Shown: piece by piece, positions 19,513 through 29,794 of the stretch
How positions within the stretch are numbered: position 1 is the stretch's first letter
How the letters are laid out: every line of letters starts with the position of its first letter
NCBI RefSeq assembly: GCF_019100495.1
Contig: NZ_JAHRVA010000001.1
Coordinates: forward strand, 936,597 to 1,000,596
Direction: 5' to 3'
DNA from: Falsochrobactrum tianjinense
GTDB taxonomy: Bacteria; Pseudomonadota; Alphaproteobacteria; Rhizobiales; Rhizobiaceae
DNA length: 64,000 nt
The notes under the pieces: model-generated
Told to the model about the DNA's origin: nothing
Databases searched by the model: none
The model's input: the letters and a program-made list of their open reading frames with translations, nothing else
Program-made: the position numbers and the translations under genes

Positions 19513-20709
19513 TTAATTATTGGCGTCAACGCTTAGTTTAAGAAGCTGAATGAGCTTGGTTGGGTCCACCGAGGCGGTGGCGACGATGGACGCGAAAGTA
19601 ACCGGCTGATCTGGTGAAGCGCTGATGGTCAGCGATTTTGGGTCGGAAAAATATTTATCCGCTGCCGCTGCCAGTTGCTGCGCGAATTCCGGGCTCTTGA
19701 GCTGCGTTGCCATCAACGGCACCAGCATTTTCATTTGCATGCCAAGCGTTTGCGCATCAGAGCCCTGCTGCTTCGCATAATATTCGAGCAGTTTCTGCGT
19801 CAGCGTGTCGTCGTCGAAATGAATTGTCAGGTTCTGAAGGTTTAATTGCTGGGCGAGATTAAGAGCCGCAAGCCCGGCCGCTTCCTTGTCGGCGTCTGCC
19901 TTGTTCATCTCCTGCTGCGTTTTCTGAACGGCTTCCAGAAAGGCCAGATCATAGCCACCAATCGTGCCGGTAATGTTGATCTTGCCCAGATCTACGGCAT
20001 TGATTTCAAGCTGGTCCAGCACCATATCGCCCGATTGCGGTCGCCATGTACCCTTTGAGTTGAGCGAGCCGTTGAAACTGCTCATGTTAAGAGAGGCAAG
20101 CGGATTCTTGTCCTTTGGGAACGTCGCGTCGATATTTGCGATGGACCAGGCGTAATCCATCTTTTCCGTTTTGTTGGACGTATCGAGCGTGACCTCCATA
20201 TCCCTGAGCGTCCCGCCCTCCGTGCCGGGTGTCCCGAATGTGATCTCGTCGATCTTCATCCTGTCGTAAAGAACGAACTTGTCGAGCGCACTGGTGGCTG
20301 TTTCGGGCGGAATAATCACATTCCCCATTTCTATGCCCTTGAAGGAAGCCTGATCGTTTTCCCCGGTCTCGCTTGCGGGAAAATCCAGATCCGGTACGCT
20401 TACTTTTTCGATCCTGTAGCCGCCTTCATCTGTGTCCTGAACATTTTCGAGCGTAATATCGCCGACCATGGTTTCCTTGTTGGAGAGGCTCGGAAGCCTG
20501 ATCTTCGTGCCTTCGAGAATAATGTCGGAACCATCGGCCTGAACATCGGCAAAGCGCAACTCACCACCTTGCTGCGCATAGAGCGCCTTGATACGTTCGG
20601 CGACAGCATTGGCATCCGCGGCCATCGCCGCGCTGCCTAAAATGAGCGATATCGCTGTACTCGTGGTGAAAAGGCGGGCTGTGCGGCTGGTAAAGTCGAA
20701 AAGCTGCAT
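19513..20709 (-). CDS. conserved exported protein of unknown function, 398 residues
   Basis: A signal peptide occupies about residues 1-30 (LFTTSTAISLILGSAAMAAD). The mature part starts with a helical stretch (AVAERIKALYAQQGGELRFA) and continues as a beta-rich, acidic sequence with repeating short strands such as GSDIILEGTKIRLPSL, GNVIIPPE and LTIHFDDDTLTQ. The helical segment near 290-350 (YYAKQQGSDAQTLGMQMKML) is followed by a final domain with SLTISASPDQPVTFASIVA. It looks like a long periplasmic beta protein of the kind shared by rhizobial genomes, but no named domain is recognised. Single gene using the shared terminator. Confidence 0.75.
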   Translation of the reverse strand: MQLFDFTSRTARLFTTSTAISLILGSAAMAADANAVAERIKALYAQQGGELRFADVQADGSDIILEGTKIRLPSLSNKETMVGDITLENVQDTDEGGYRIEKVSVPDLDFPASETGENDQASFKGIEMGNVIIPPETATSALDKFVLYDRMKIDEITFGTPGTEGGTLRDMEVTLDTSNKTEKMDYAWSIANIDATFPKDKNPLASLNMSSFNGSLNSKGTWRPQSGDMVLDQLEINAVDLGKINITGTIGGYDLAFLEAVQKTQQEMNKADADKEAAGLAALNLAQQLNLQNLTIHFDDDTLTQKLLEYYAKQQGSDAQTLGMQMKMLVPLMATQLKSPEFAQQLAAAADKYFSDPKSLTISASPDQPVTFASIVATASVDPTKLIQLLKLSVDANN

Positions 20710-20904
20710 TTCTAGACTCCTGATTTTATTTCATAAACGGTTGCGCATGGAAAAGGCCGCTGGTTTCATTTGTGGCATGATTGCTCTCAAGAAAACACAG
20801 CCAAACTTTTTATAGAGGGGGAATGGCGGCATATTCGTGATGAATGTACCGGATTGGTTCTCATCGCCACTTGCTGACGAATCGCGCAATTGGTACTGAG
20901 AACC

Positions 20905-23217
20905 ATGGGAAAAAGTTTGATTCCGCCGGGCGACGGCGAAGAACACATCGAACGGGTCGATCTCAAATCTGCCCTTGAAGAGCGCTATCTCGCTTATGCG
21001 CTCTCCACGATCATGCATCGTGCGCTGCCCGATGTGCGTGACGGGCTGAAGCCGGTGCATCGGCGCATCATGCATACGATGCGGCTTTTGCGCCTCAATC
21101 CCGATCAGAGCTATGCGAAATGCGCTCGCATCGTCGGTGATGTAATGGGTAAATTCCATCCCCATGGCGACGCCTCGATCTATGATGCGCTGGTGCGTCT
21201 GGCGCAGGATTTCGCGGTGCGCTATCCGCTGGTCGACGGGCAGGGTAATTTCGGCAATATCGATGGCGATAACGCCGCCGCGATGCGTTACACCGAAGCG
21301 CGCATGACGGAAGTCGCAACGCTGCTTCTGGAAGGCATCACCGAGAACGCCATCGATTTTCGCCCGACCTATAATGAGGAAGACGAAGAACCGATCGTGC
21401 TTCCCGGTGCGTTTCCCAACCTGCTGGCCAATGGCTCGGCAGGTATCGCGGTCGGCATGGCGACCAATATTCCGCCCCACAATGTGGCGGAGCTTTGCAC
21501 CTCTGCGCTTTATTTGATCAACCATCCCGATGCACCGGTCGAGGAACTCATTACCTCGCCGGAGCAATGGGAGGAACTCAAGCGCGAAGCGCAAAGCGAT
21601 CCCGTCGCCCTGTTGAAAACCAAGGTCCGCGGCCCTGATTTTCCCACTGGCGGCGTCCTCGTCGAGGACCATAGCCACATTGTCGAGGCTTACCGCACTG
21701 GGCGCGGCTCGTTCCGGGTGCGCGCCCGCTGGCACAAGGAAGAAGGCAATCGCGGCACATGGGTGATCGTTGTCACCGAAATTCCCTATCAGGTGCAGAA
21801 ATCGCGTCTGATCGAGAAGATCGCGGAATTGCTTCTGGCCAGGAAACTGCCGCTTCTCGATGACATTCGCGATGAATCGGCGGAAGATATCCGCATCGTT
21901 CTTGAACCCAAGAATCGTAGTGTTGACCCGGAGTTGCTTATGGAATCGCTTTTCAAGCTGACCGAGCTTGAAAGTCGCGTTTCGCTCAACATGAATGTGC
22001 TCTCGCATGGCAAGGTGCCGAACGTGCTTTCGCTGGGCGGCGTGTTGCGCGAATGGCTGGAACACCGCAAGGAAGTTCTGGTTCGCCGCGCCGAGTTCCG
22101 GCTGGCCGAAATCGAGAAAAGGCTGGAAATCCTCGGTGGTTTCCTCAAAGCCTATCTCAATCTTGATGAGGTCATCCGCATTATCCGCCAGGAAGATGAG
22201 CCCAAGCAGGAACTCATACGGACATTCGAGCTGAACGACGTTCAGGCCGAGGCCATTCTCAATATGCGCCTGCGCTCCCTGCGCAAGCTTGAAGAATTTG
22301 AAATTCGCAAGGAATTCGATGGGCTGACCGCAGAGAAAACCGATCTGGAGGCGCTGCTTGCTTCCGGCACGCGCCAGTGGAAAAAGATCAGCGCAGAGAT
22401 CAAGACTGTGCGCGAAAAGTTTGGCCCTGAAAGCGTGCTTGGCAAGCGCCGCACCACATTCGGGCATGCATCGAGCCGTGACCTTGAGGAAATTCATCAG
22501 GCGATGATCGAGCGTGAGTCCGTGACCATCGTCGTGTCCGAAAAGGGCTGGCTGCGCGCGATGAAGGGCCATCTGGCCGATTTCTCGACATTGTCCTTCA
22601 AGGAAGGTGACAAGCTCAAGCTTGCCTTCCACGCCGAGACGACCGACAAGCTGCTATTTATCACCACAGGCGGCAAGTTCTTCACTATTGGCGCGAATAC
22701 GCTGCCGGGCGGGCGCGGTCACGGCGAACCGATCCGTATCCTGGTCGATATGGAAAACGACCAGGATATTCTGATGGCTTTCGTGCATGATCCGGCAGCC
22801 AGACTGTTGCTCGTCTCACATGAGGGCAATGGCTTCATCGTCGCGGAAAGCGAGGCAGTCGCCAATACCCGCAAGGGCAAGCAGGTGATGAATGTAAAAG
22901 CGCCCGACGAAGCCAAGCTTTGCTTGCGTGTGTCGGGCGATCATGTAGCGGTCGTTGGCGAAAACCGCAAAATGCTCATCTTCCCGCTTTCTGAAATTCC
23001 GGAAATGACGCGCGGCAAAGGCGTGCGCCTGCAAAAATACAAGGATGGCGGCGTATCCGACATTCGTACTTTTGCGATTGCCGAGGGTCTGACATGGCAG
23101 GATTCAGCCGTGCGGACTTTCACGCGCAACAAGGACGAGCTTCTCGAATGGATAGCTGCACGCGCATCTGCTGGCCGTGCGGTGCCGAAAGGTTTCCCGC
23201 GTTCGGGCAAGTTCTGA
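20905..23217 (+). CDS. parC: DNA topoisomerase IV subunit A
   Basis: A 770-residue type IIA topoisomerase subunit that with ParE decatenates daughter chromosomes. The N-terminus has [20 protein letters not shown], then [20 protein letters not shown] (the quinolone-determining region), then the active-site tyrosine in [20 protein letters not shown] coiled-coil gate (around 430-480) and a C-terminal beta-propeller with shortened repeats follow. This length and the short tail fit ParC rather than GyrA. The ATG at 20905 lacks a strong binding site; a TTG five codons upstream is an alternative start. Confidence 0.92.
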   Translation: MGKSLIPPGDGEEHIERVDLKSALEERYLAYALSTIMHRALPDVRDGLKPVHRRIMHTMRLLRLNPDQSYAKCARIVGDVMGKFHPHGDASIYDALVRLAQDFAVRYPLVDGQGNFGNIDGDNAAAMRYTEARMTEVATLLLEGITENAIDFRPTYNEEDEEPIVLPGAFPNLLANGSAGIAVGMATNIPPHNVAELCTSALYLINHPDAPVEELITSPEQWEELKREAQSDPVALLKTKVRGPDFPTGGVLVEDHSHIVEAYRTGRGSFRVRARWHKEEGNRGTWVIVVTEIPYQVQKSRLIEKIAELLLARKLPLLDDIRDESAEDIRIVLEPKNRSVDPELLMESLFKLTELESRVSLNMNVLSHGKVPNVLSLGGVLREWLEHRKEVLVRRAEFRLAEIEKRLEILGGFLKAYLNLDEVIRIIRQEDEPKQELIRTFELNDVQAEAILNMRLRSLRKLEEFEIRKEFDGLTAEKTDLEALLASGTRQWKKISAEIKTVREKFGPESVLGKRRTTFGHASSRDLEEIHQAMIERESVTIVVSEKGWLRAMKGHLADFSTLSFKEGDKLKLAFHAETTDKLLFITTGGKFFTIGANTLPGGRGHGEPIRILVDMENDQDILMAFVHDPAARLLLVSHEGNGFIVAESEAVANTRKGKQVMNVKAPDEAKLCLRVSGDHVAVVGENRKMLIFPLSEIPEMTRGKGVRLQKYKDGGVSDIRTFAIAEGLTWQDSAVRTFTRNKDELLEWIAARASAGRAVPKGFPRSGKF

Positions 23218-23227
23218 CAAGAGGCTG

Positions 23228-23977
23228 TCAGCCCTCAAAACGATGCCAGCCGCGCGGGCCTAGATGTTCCTGCGGCTTGAAGCGGGTTTTATATTGCATC
23301 TTGCGCGAGCCTTCGACCCAATAGCCCAGATAGACATGCGGCAGACCGGCGGCATGGGCGCGTTGAATGTGGTCAAGGATCATGAAGGTGCCCAGCGAGC
23401 GCTCTTCCATTTGTGGTGAGAAGAACGAATAGACCATGGAAAGGCCATCGGCCATCACATCGGTCAGCGCGACGGCGATCAGTTCTCCATCGCCCTTGGG
23501 GTCGATAAAACTGTCCGGTCCGCGTCTGCGATATTCGATGATCTGCGTATTTACATGGGTGTCCTCGACCATCATTGCATAGTCAAGCACGGTCATGTCG
23601 GACATGCCGCCCGAGTGATGCCGGGCATCGAGATAATCGCGAAACAGCGCATATTGCTCTGTGCTGGGCTGTGTTTTGTGAACGCGGCCGATCAGGTCGC
23701 GATTGTGATTCGAGACCCGGCGCATGGTCCGGTTCATCGAGAATTCGTCGGCGAGGATACGAACCGAAACACACGCGCGGCATGTCTCGCAGGCTGGGCG
23801 ATAGGCAATATTCTGGGAGCGGCGGAAACCGCCCTGTGTCAGCAGATCATTGATCTCGGTCGCTTTGTCGCCGACCAGATGCGTAAAAACCTTGCGTTCC
23901 ATCTGGCCGTCCAGATACGGACAGGGCGACGGGGCCGTCAGAAAGAACTGCGGAGATTGTTGCGGCTGATGGGTCAT
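23228..23977 (-). CDS. bpt: aspartate/glutamate leucyltransferase (N-end rule)
   Basis: A 249-residue enzyme of the ATE1-like family, which attaches leucine to proteins with N-terminal Asp or Glu and so marks them for ClpAP degradation. The N-terminus has the typical [20 protein letters not shown] and the cysteine cluster [16 protein letters not shown]; the C-terminal half has [11 protein letters not shown]-like and [20 protein letters not shown] motifs. This combination is the Bpt pattern of alphaproteobacteria. It converges on parC with 10 bp between. Confidence 0.92.
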   Translation of the reverse strand: MTHQPQQSPQFFLTAPSPCPYLDGQMERKVFTHLVGDKATEINDLLTQGGFRRSQNIAYRPACETCRACVSVRILADEFSMNRTMRRVSNHNRDLIGRVHKTQPSTEQYALFRDYLDARHHSGGMSDMTVLDYAMMVEDTHVNTQIIEYRRRGPDSFIDPKGDGELIAVALTDVMADGLSMVYSFFSPQMEERSLGTFMILDHIQRAHAAGLPHVYLGYWVEGSRKMQYKTRFKPQEHLGPRGWHRFEG

Positions 23978-24119
23978 TCAATATCCACGAAACGGCAATA
24001 CCCGAACCATCACGATACCCCATCAGAATCGGTCTGGCAGCGCGAAACGTCAATAGGTAATTTGCCTGCCAACCCTGAAACCGGGGCGAAAGCGTCGTTT
24101 AGGCGGTGTGCCTGTCTAT

Positions 24120-24590
24120 TTAGCGGTCTGAACGGATGACCGCAGTGCCAAGTAGCAGGTCATGGACCGTGCGCTTGCGGTCGAGAACTAGTGTCGCCAG
24201 TAGAATCAATGGCGTCAATATGGCATTGAGAGCCCAGAACAGCACCGAATGGACGATGGCGAGCATCGGGGCCACCATGCCGCCTTCAAGCTTGATGAGC
24301 TTGAGATTCATCATCTGCATGCCCTTCGTGGCCTGTCTCGGACCGCCCATTGTGCGCGCTACATAGAGCAATGCAACGACGGGGAACATGATGGCATAGA
24401 GCATCCAGCCTATCCCCAGTGTGAGGACGCCGAAAAGGGCGATCAGGATCGCCACCGGAATGCAGAGAAGAAAAACGATCAGGTAATCGATCAGAAAAGC
24501 CATGATACGACGCGTACGCACGCCTTCAAAAAACGCGCGGCTCTCGTAACGTGGCGTCATGATTTCACCGTGCAGAATATGGTCGGACAT
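24120..24590 (-). CDS. RDD-family membrane protein
   Basis: A 156-residue integral membrane protein with three or four helices. The RDD signature is visible: RRIMAFLIDYLIVFLLCIPV near the N-terminus and GGPRQATKGMQMMNLKLI in the loop, with a further helix pair at the end. Function is unknown for most RDD proteins. GGAAGGAA lies just before the ATG. Downstream of hemB on the same strand, 143 bp apart. Confidence 0.85.
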   Translation of the reverse strand: MSDHILHGEIMTPRYESRAFFEGVRTRRIMAFLIDYLIVFLLCIPVAILIALFGVLTLGIGWMLYAIMFPVVALLYVARTMGGPRQATKGMQMMNLKLIKLEGGMVAPMLAIVHSVLFWALNAILTPLILLATLVLDRKRTVHDLLLGTAVIRSDR

Positions 24591-24733
24591 GGTTCCTTCC
24601 AGTCATTCAAAAAGAAGCGTCCGGGAAATACATGTTCCGTCCGCTGCTCCGCACCGCGCAGAACAAGCCCAAAGTGGTGACAAAAACCGGCCATTTCAAG
24701 GAAATACTGATTTCAGGTAGCTTCCTCGCGCAA

Positions 24734-25777
24734 TCAGTCATGTTTTTTGAGCTTTTTGGCGGCATCCAGTGCAAAATAGGTCAAAATGCCGTCGCAGCCT
24801 GCCCGTTTGAAAGAAGACAGGCTTTCCATCATGACCTTTTCTTCATCGATCCAGCCATTGAGGCCCGCCGACTTGATCATCGAATATTCGCCCGATACCT
24901 GATAGGCATAGGTAGGCAGGCGGAACGTGGTCTTCAGCCGGTGGATGATATCGAGATAGGGCATGCCGGGCTTGACCATCAGCATGTCCGCGCCTTCGAT
25001 CACGTCCTGTTCGGCTTCGCGCACCGCTTCATCTGAATTGGCCGGATCGATATAATAGGTCTTCTTGTCACCCTTCAATACGCCCAGCGTGCCGATGGCA
25101 TCGCGATAGGGGCCGTAAAAGGCCGAGGCGAACTTGGTGGCATAGGACATGATCGCGACATGATTGAAGCCGTTTTCATCCAGCGCCTGCCGGATAGCGC
25201 CGATGCGCCCGTCCATCATGTCCGAGGGTGCGATGATATCCGCGCCCGCTTCCGCCTGTGAAAGCGCGCCGCGCACGACCATGGCGACGGATTCATCGTT
25301 GACGATCTCGCCATCGCGCAAAATGCCGTCATGACCATGAGTGGTGAATGGATCGAGTGCTGCATCGGTGATGATGCCGATTTCCGGGACCTCTTTCTTG
25401 ATGGCGCGTACGACCCGATTGATGAGATTGTCGGGACTGAACACGAAGGAGCCATCTTCGGTCTTCACTTCGGCTCTCTCGCGCGGGAAGGGGGCGATGG
25501 CTGGAATGCCGAGCTTCGCCGCTTTTTCCGCCAGACGCACCGCCATGTCGACGGAATGACGTTCGACACCGGGCATCGCTTCGACGGGTTCGCTCATGCC
25601 TTCTCCGTAGGTGACGAAAAATGGCAGGATCAGATCGTCGACGGTCAGGCGCGTTTCCTGCACCAGCCTGCGTGACCATTCGGCCTTGCGCATACGGCGC
25701 AGGCGTCTACTGCCGGTCACATCATCGATATGGCCGGTGATATTGGAGGGCGACAATTTGGACAGACGATCGTTCAT
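24734..25777 (-). CDS. hemB: delta-aminolevulinic acid dehydratase (porphobilinogen synthase)
   Basis: A 347-residue TIM-barrel enzyme joining two 5-aminolevulinates to porphobilinogen in tetrapyrrole synthesis. The start at 25777 gives the normal N-terminal arm (SRRLRRMRKAEWSRRLVQET); the frame is open upstream but not conserved. The Schiff-base lysines are in SYATKFASAFYGPYRD and MLMVKPGMPYLDII. Where zinc enzymes have three cysteines, this one reads DAALDPFTTHGHDG, so it belongs to the Mg-dependent, Cys-less class of Bradyrhizobium and Pseudomonas. Single gene, divergent from the hydrolase at 25944. Confidence 0.95.
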   Translation of the reverse strand: MNDRLSKLSPSNITGHIDDVTGSRRLRRMRKAEWSRRLVQETRLTVDDLILPFFVTYGEGMSEPVEAMPGVERHSVDMAVRLAEKAAKLGIPAIAPFPRERAEVKTEDGSFVFSPDNLINRVVRAIKKEVPEIGIITDAALDPFTTHGHDGILRDGEIVNDESVAMVVRGALSQAEAGADIIAPSDMMDGRIGAIRQALDENGFNHVAIMSYATKFASAFYGPYRDAIGTLGVLKGDKKTYYIDPANSDEAVREAEQDVIEGADMLMVKPGMPYLDIIHRLKTTFRLPTYAYQVSGEYSMIKSAGLNGWIDEEKVMMESLSSFKRAGCDGILTYFALDAAKKLKKHD

Positions 25778-25943
25778 AAAAACTTCCCGACAAAGAAAGC
25801 TTGAGAATCTACAGGTTCGAAAGCTTGTTATCAGATAGGGATGGTTTATCACGGTAAAAGTGGTGAAACCAAGCGCATTGGCCTGTGCAGGATTGACGCG
25901 GTGGCCTTCACTTTCTACCCATTTCATAAAACGGGAGAGCAGA

Positions 25944-26993
25944 ATGCAGATCGATTTTGGCGGCGGCAGCGAAATCAGCTTCGAACGCAAGGGTAAGGCG
26001 GGCCTTGTCAGGCTTACGCGCCCGTCAGCGCTCAATGCCCTTACGCATGATATGATTCTGGCCCTCCACCGGGCGCTCGATACCTGGGAAATCGATCCGG
26101 CAGTTGCCTGCATGATTCTCGAAGGCGATGGCCGCGCCTTCTGCGCTGGCGGTGATGTAGTAGCGGCATATAGGGCGGGGCGGGACGGTGCGCCTGCTTA
26201 TGATTTTTTCCGCGATGAATATCGGCTCAATGCGCGCATAGGGCGCTTTTCCAAGCCCTACATTTCGTTGCTCAATGGCATCGTCATGGGCGGTGGTGCG
26301 GGGATTTCCATGCATGGCTCGCACCGCATCGTGACGGAGAATACGCTGTTTGCGATGCCTGAAACCGGTATCGGCTTCTTCCCCGATGTTGGCGGCAGTG
26401 CCTTTCTGCCGCATCTGCATGATAATTTCGGCTATTATCTGGCGTTGACCGGAAACCGCATCCGTTGGGGAGATTGCCTGCAAAGCGGCATCGCGACCCA
26501 CGCGGTCGCAGCCGACGACTTCGAAGACATGCGCGATGACCTGATCGCCACGGCGAATATCGATGCTATACCGGCCCGCAGCCAGCATCCGGATTTTGAA
26601 ACGCCGCCCGAAACCCGGCAGGTGATCGCGGAATGTTTTTCGCACGCCACGCTGGAGGAATGTTTTGCCGCGCTCCAGCGTCTTGCCGACAATGGCAGCA
26701 AACCGGCGATCGATATCCTGACTGTCCTCGCCGCCCGTTCACCGACAAGTCTTGCCGTGACTTTCCGCCAGATCGCCGAGGGACGACTTCTTGGACTCGA
26801 CGATTGCATGCGAATGGAATACCGCATCGCGTCGCGTATGATCGAGGGGCACGATTTTTACGAAGGGGTGCGTGCTGTACTTATCGATAAGGATGGCGCT
26901 CCGATCTGGCAGCCCGCCTCGTTAGACGAGGTAAAGCCGCAAGTAATCAATGCCTATTTTGCAAATCTGGGCGAGAGGGAACTGAGCTTTTGA
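25944..26993 (+). CDS. enoyl-CoA hydratase/isomerase family, 3-hydroxyisobutyryl-CoA hydrolase-like
   Basis: A 349-residue crotonase-fold protein. The start at 25944 follows ACGGGAGAG. The oxyanion-hole segments are GDGRAFCAGGDVVAAYRAGR and GIVMGGGAGISMHGSHRIVT, and AMPETGIGFFPDVGGSAFLP is the signature of 3-hydroxyisobutyryl-CoA hydrolases. Those enzymes release 3-hydroxyisobutyrate from its CoA ester in valine breakdown. The length, longer than simple hydratases, also fits. Its stop shares one base with the start of the next gene (TGATG), so the two are coupled. Confidence 0.88.
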   Translation: MQIDFGGGSEISFERKGKAGLVRLTRPSALNALTHDMILALHRALDTWEIDPAVACMILEGDGRAFCAGGDVVAAYRAGRDGAPAYDFFRDEYRLNARIGRFSKPYISLLNGIVMGGGAGISMHGSHRIVTENTLFAMPETGIGFFPDVGGSAFLPHLHDNFGYYLALTGNRIRWGDCLQSGIATHAVAADDFEDMRDDLIATANIDAIPARSQHPDFETPPETRQVIAECFSHATLEECFAALQRLADNGSKPAIDILTVLAARSPTSLAVTFRQIAEGRLLGLDDCMRMEYRIASRMIEGHDFYEGVRAVLIDKDGAPIWQPASLDEVKPQVINAYFANLGERELSF

Positions 26994-27427
26994 TGCGCCA
27001 GGACGAATTGCACCAGCACGTACAACCGAGCGGCACGGAATGGTCCTTTGTGTGGTTCATCAGGGTGATTGCGCTGGTAGCGTTGGCCAGCGGTGTCTAT
27101 TACTGGATAAGGCTGATCGGTATTAATCCGGGCATTTTGTGGCGCTTCGATCTGATGCCATGGCAGTGGCAGACGGCGATTGTCGCGCTTGCGGTGCTTA
27201 TGCCGGTTGCAGCGACCGGCCTGTGGATGCGCGCGCCATGGGGACCGGTGCTGTGGTTCGTGGCGGCAATCGGCGAGATCGCCATCTATTCGGCATTCTC
27301 GCGCTACTTCGAGTATAAGCCGATTACGGTCGCATTTAATGCGGTCTGCATCCTTGTCTATATCATTTTCCAGGTTTTGCTTTTCCTTCAAAAAAGACGC
27401 CAGTCGCGGGCAGGACTGGCGTCCTGA
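26993..27427 (+). CDS. conserved membrane protein of rhizobial type (DUF6163-like)
   Basis: A 144-residue protein with four hydrophobic helices (around 20-40, 63-80, 84-102 and 112-130). The N-terminus is MRQDELHQHVQPSGTEWSF; a conserved-looking WRFDLMPWQWQ lies in the first loop. The C-terminal tail is basic (LQKRRQSRAG). No enzyme motif is seen. The ATG overlaps the stop of the preceding hydrolase gene by one base. Assignment to DUF6163 is from memory of the family and moderately sure; function unknown. Confidence 0.8.
   Translation: MRQDELHQHVQPSGTEWSFVWFIRVIALVALASGVYYWIRLIGINPGILWRFDLMPWQWQTAIVALAVLMPVAATGLWMRAPWGPVLWFVAAIGEIAIYSAFSRYFEYKPITVAFNAVCILVYIIFQVLLFLQKRRQSRAGLAS
27396..27423 (+). 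terminator. hairpin inside the 3' end of the DUF6163-like gene
   Basis: GACGCCAGTC and GACTGGCGTC form a perfect 10-bp stem with an 8-nt loop, lying within the last codons. On the plus strand no T-run follows (CTGAACC), whereas on the minus strand six T follow the stem. It may be a weak or Rho-aided terminator, or act on antisense transcripts. Confidence 0.35.
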
Positions 27428-27627
27428 ACCGCTGGCAAGCTCTATAGGGGTAAGCAAATATTAAGCTTGAAGCAGAAACTTCCGTGGTAAGTTACTGTTA
27501 AGTCTGACTTTTAAGCCCAATTTTATGCATCTCGCCTAAAGTCCTCTCAGAGCGGTGAGAAAATACACCGCTTGAACAGGCAAAGAGAGTGGCTTCACGC
27601 AAGGCTGCTCCGGCAGAGAGGCAGAAA

Positions 27628-28143
27628 ATGAACCATGCACAGTATAGGGCGGCTGCGGCCGCCCCGCTCCGCAACCCGGAAGCGGCACTTCGCACCCTTT
27701 ATCTGGAAGCCTTGCAACTGGTGGAGCGCCTGCACCGTCGTCTGCTTGATGTTATCAAGGACGAATTCGACCGCAGCGGCCAGAGCGATATCAACGCCAC
27801 GCAGGCTCTTCTCCTGTTCAATATCGGCAATTCCGAACTGACGGCAGGCGAATTGCGCTCACGCGGCTATTATCTCGGCTCCAACGTTTCCTATAATCTC
27901 AAGAAACTGGTCGAGACGGGCTTCATCCATCATCAGCGTTCGCAGGCCGATCGCCGATCGGTGCGTATAAGCCTCACCGAAAAGGGCAACGAGATCGCCG
28001 ATCAGGTCGCGGCCCTTTATCAGCGCCATATCGCCTCGATTGAGCAGGTCGGTGGCATTCAGGTCGAGGAATTTTCGGCGATGAACCGCTCGCTGCAACG
28101 CCTCGACCGCTTCTGGAACGACACGATTGCCTATCGTCTTTGA
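27628..28143 (+). CDS. ldtR: MarR-family transcriptional regulator LdtR
   Basis: A 171-residue winged-helix protein. The start at 27628 follows GAGAGG; a GTG 13 codons upstream is an alternative. The MarR fold shows as the dimerisation helix (LRTLYLEALQLVERLHRRLL), helix-turn-helix ELTAGELRSRGYYLGSNVSY and wing HHQRSQADRRSVRISLTEKG. This matches LdtR, which in Candidatus Liberibacter asiaticus regulates the neighbouring L,D-transpeptidase gene and stress tolerance. Here too the transpeptidase gene follows directly, 200 bp downstream on the same strand, which supports the call. Confidence 0.85.
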   Translation: MNHAQYRAAAAAPLRNPEAALRTLYLEALQLVERLHRRLLDVIKDEFDRSGQSDINATQALLLFNIGNSELTAGELRSRGYYLGSNVSYNLKKLVETGFIHHQRSQADRRSVRISLTEKGNEIADQVAALYQRHIASIEQVGGIQVEEFSAMNRSLQRLDRFWNDTIAYRL

Positions 28144-28345
28144 CCGGCAGACCTTGTTGCAGAACGGTCACAATCGGTCCCTTTCATAGGGCATCGTAGG
28201 AAATTGCGTAATGTCAGGGCTGCGCCTCCCTTGAAAAGGGGGGCGGCGACATGAATAAGCCATAAAACCCCGCATAAGAAATTTAGACAGCGCATCTTCC
28301 ATATATTGCCTCTGCGCAATCTCCTTACTTTTGGGATCGGGAAAA

Positions 28346-29650
28346 ATGGCCAGAAACGACAAGAATACCGCCGCCTTCAGCGTGGACCGCCGCAGCTTTC
28401 TGCGCGGCGCCGCAACAGCCGGTCTTTCTGTGGCGGCTTCGGCTCTTGCTTCTTCGGCTTTCGCCCAGCAGCAGGCATTGACGGACATTCTTGCCGCGCC
28501 GCGCCGTGGCAACTGGGCAGACCAGTTCGATGCCCGCGCCACCGGTGCTCAGACGGTTGCGACCTACCAGCCGGTTCTAAGCCAGCAGACGGTTGCAAGC
28601 CTCCAGACGTCCATCGCGCAATATACAGATATAGCCGGACGTGGCGGCTGGCCTGCGGTTCCCGGCAATGCCAAGCTCCGGCTCGGCGTGAACGACCCAT
28701 CGGTCCAGGTGTTGCGCCAGCGGCTGATCGTTTCCGGCGACCTTCCCCGTGAAGCGGGCGGGTCGAGCGCCTTCGATACTTATGTCGATGCAGCAGTCAA
28801 GCGCTTTCAGGCACGCCACGGCCTGCCTGCGGATGGTGTGATGGGGCAATTCACCTATGCCGCGATGAATGTGAATGCCAATACGCGCCTTGGCCAATTG
28901 CATACCAATTTACAGCGTCTGTCTCAGATTGCGGGTACAACCCAGTCCGAACAGCGTTTTGTAATGGTCAATATTCCCGCTGCTCGTATCGAGGCGGTAG
29001 AGGGCGGCAATGTCGCGCAGCGCCATACGGCTGTGGTCGGCAAGATCGACCGCCAGACGCCGATCCTCAACTCGAAGATTCACGAAGTCATACTCAATCC
29101 TTACTGGACAGCGCCCAAGTCGATCATCCAGAAGGATATTATTCCGCTGATGCGCAAAGACCCGCAATATCTGACGAGAAACAAGATTCGCCTCTATAAC
29201 CAGCAGGGGCAGGAAGTTGCGCCGGAAAGCGTGGACTGGAATACGGACGATGCAGTGAGGCTGATGTTCCGGCAGGACCCCGGCAAAATCAATGCCATGT
29301 CCTCGACCAAGATCAACTTCCATAACCAGCATGCTGTCTACATGCATGACACGCCACAGCAGAGCTATTTCAACAAACTCATGCGCTTCGATTCATCAGG
29401 CTGCGTGCGTGTTCAGAATGTGCGCGACCTCGATGTCTGGTTATTAAAGAACACGCCGGGTTGGGATCGCCAGAATATTGAGAATATGATCAAGTCGGGT
29501 ACGAACACGCCCATTCAGGTGGCTGATCCGGTGCCATTGCACTTCGTTTATATTTCCGCCTGGGCCACGGGAGACGGTGTCGTGCAATTCCGCGACGATA
29601 TCTACAAGATGGACGGCGCGACCGAACTGGCGCTCGGTACCGATACCTGA
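28346..29650 (+). CDS. L,D-transpeptidase with peptidoglycan-binding domain, Tat-exported
   Basis: A 434-residue periplasmic enzyme. The start at 28346 gives a twin-arginine signal (FSVDRRSFLRGAATAGLSVA, cleavage near AFAQ). After a linker comes a peptidoglycan-binding domain 1 (about 130-185: DPSVQVLRQRLIVSGDLP, FDTYVDAAVKRFQARHGLPA), then the YkuD catalytic domain (about 210-390) with the histidine of AVYMHDTPQQSYF and the cysteine nucleophile of RFDSSGCVRVQN. It forms 3-3 cross-links or attaches proteins to peptidoglycan. Orthologous in layout to the LdtP controlled by LdtR. Confidence 0.9.
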   Translation: MARNDKNTAAFSVDRRSFLRGAATAGLSVAASALASSAFAQQQALTDILAAPRRGNWADQFDARATGAQTVATYQPVLSQQTVASLQTSIAQYTDIAGRGGWPAVPGNAKLRLGVNDPSVQVLRQRLIVSGDLPREAGGSSAFDTYVDAAVKRFQARHGLPADGVMGQFTYAAMNVNANTRLGQLHTNLQRLSQIAGTTQSEQRFVMVNIPAARIEAVEGGNVAQRHTAVVGKIDRQTPILNSKIHEVILNPYWTAPKSIIQKDIIPLMRKDPQYLTRNKIRLYNQQGQEVAPESVDWNTDDAVRLMFRQDPGKINAMSSTKINFHNQHAVYMHDTPQQSYFNKLMRFDSSGCVRVQNVRDLDVWLLKNTPGWDRQNIENMIKSGTNTPIQVADPVPLHFVYISAWATGDGVVQFRDDIYKMDGATELALGTDT

Positions 29651-29794
29651 TTTGCCGCCGTTTGGCTGGCGGCAGTCACGCTATGCCGCATTTTGGTATA
29701 TACTTTTCGCTTGGCGGCCATTGGCCTTGACCCGCGAAGTGTGATAATGCGCCTCGACCATATAGCTTTGACCGGCTAACCGGAGGGTGTGAAC

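Noticed and set aside
20731-22632. Very long minus-strand frame opposite parC
   Set aside because: It is the mirror of the strong parC coding frame; high G+C at third positions keeps the antisense frame open.
23213-23230. CTGACA/TGTCAG hairpin between parC and bpt as a shared terminator
   Set aside because: Six-base stem only, with no T-run on either strand.
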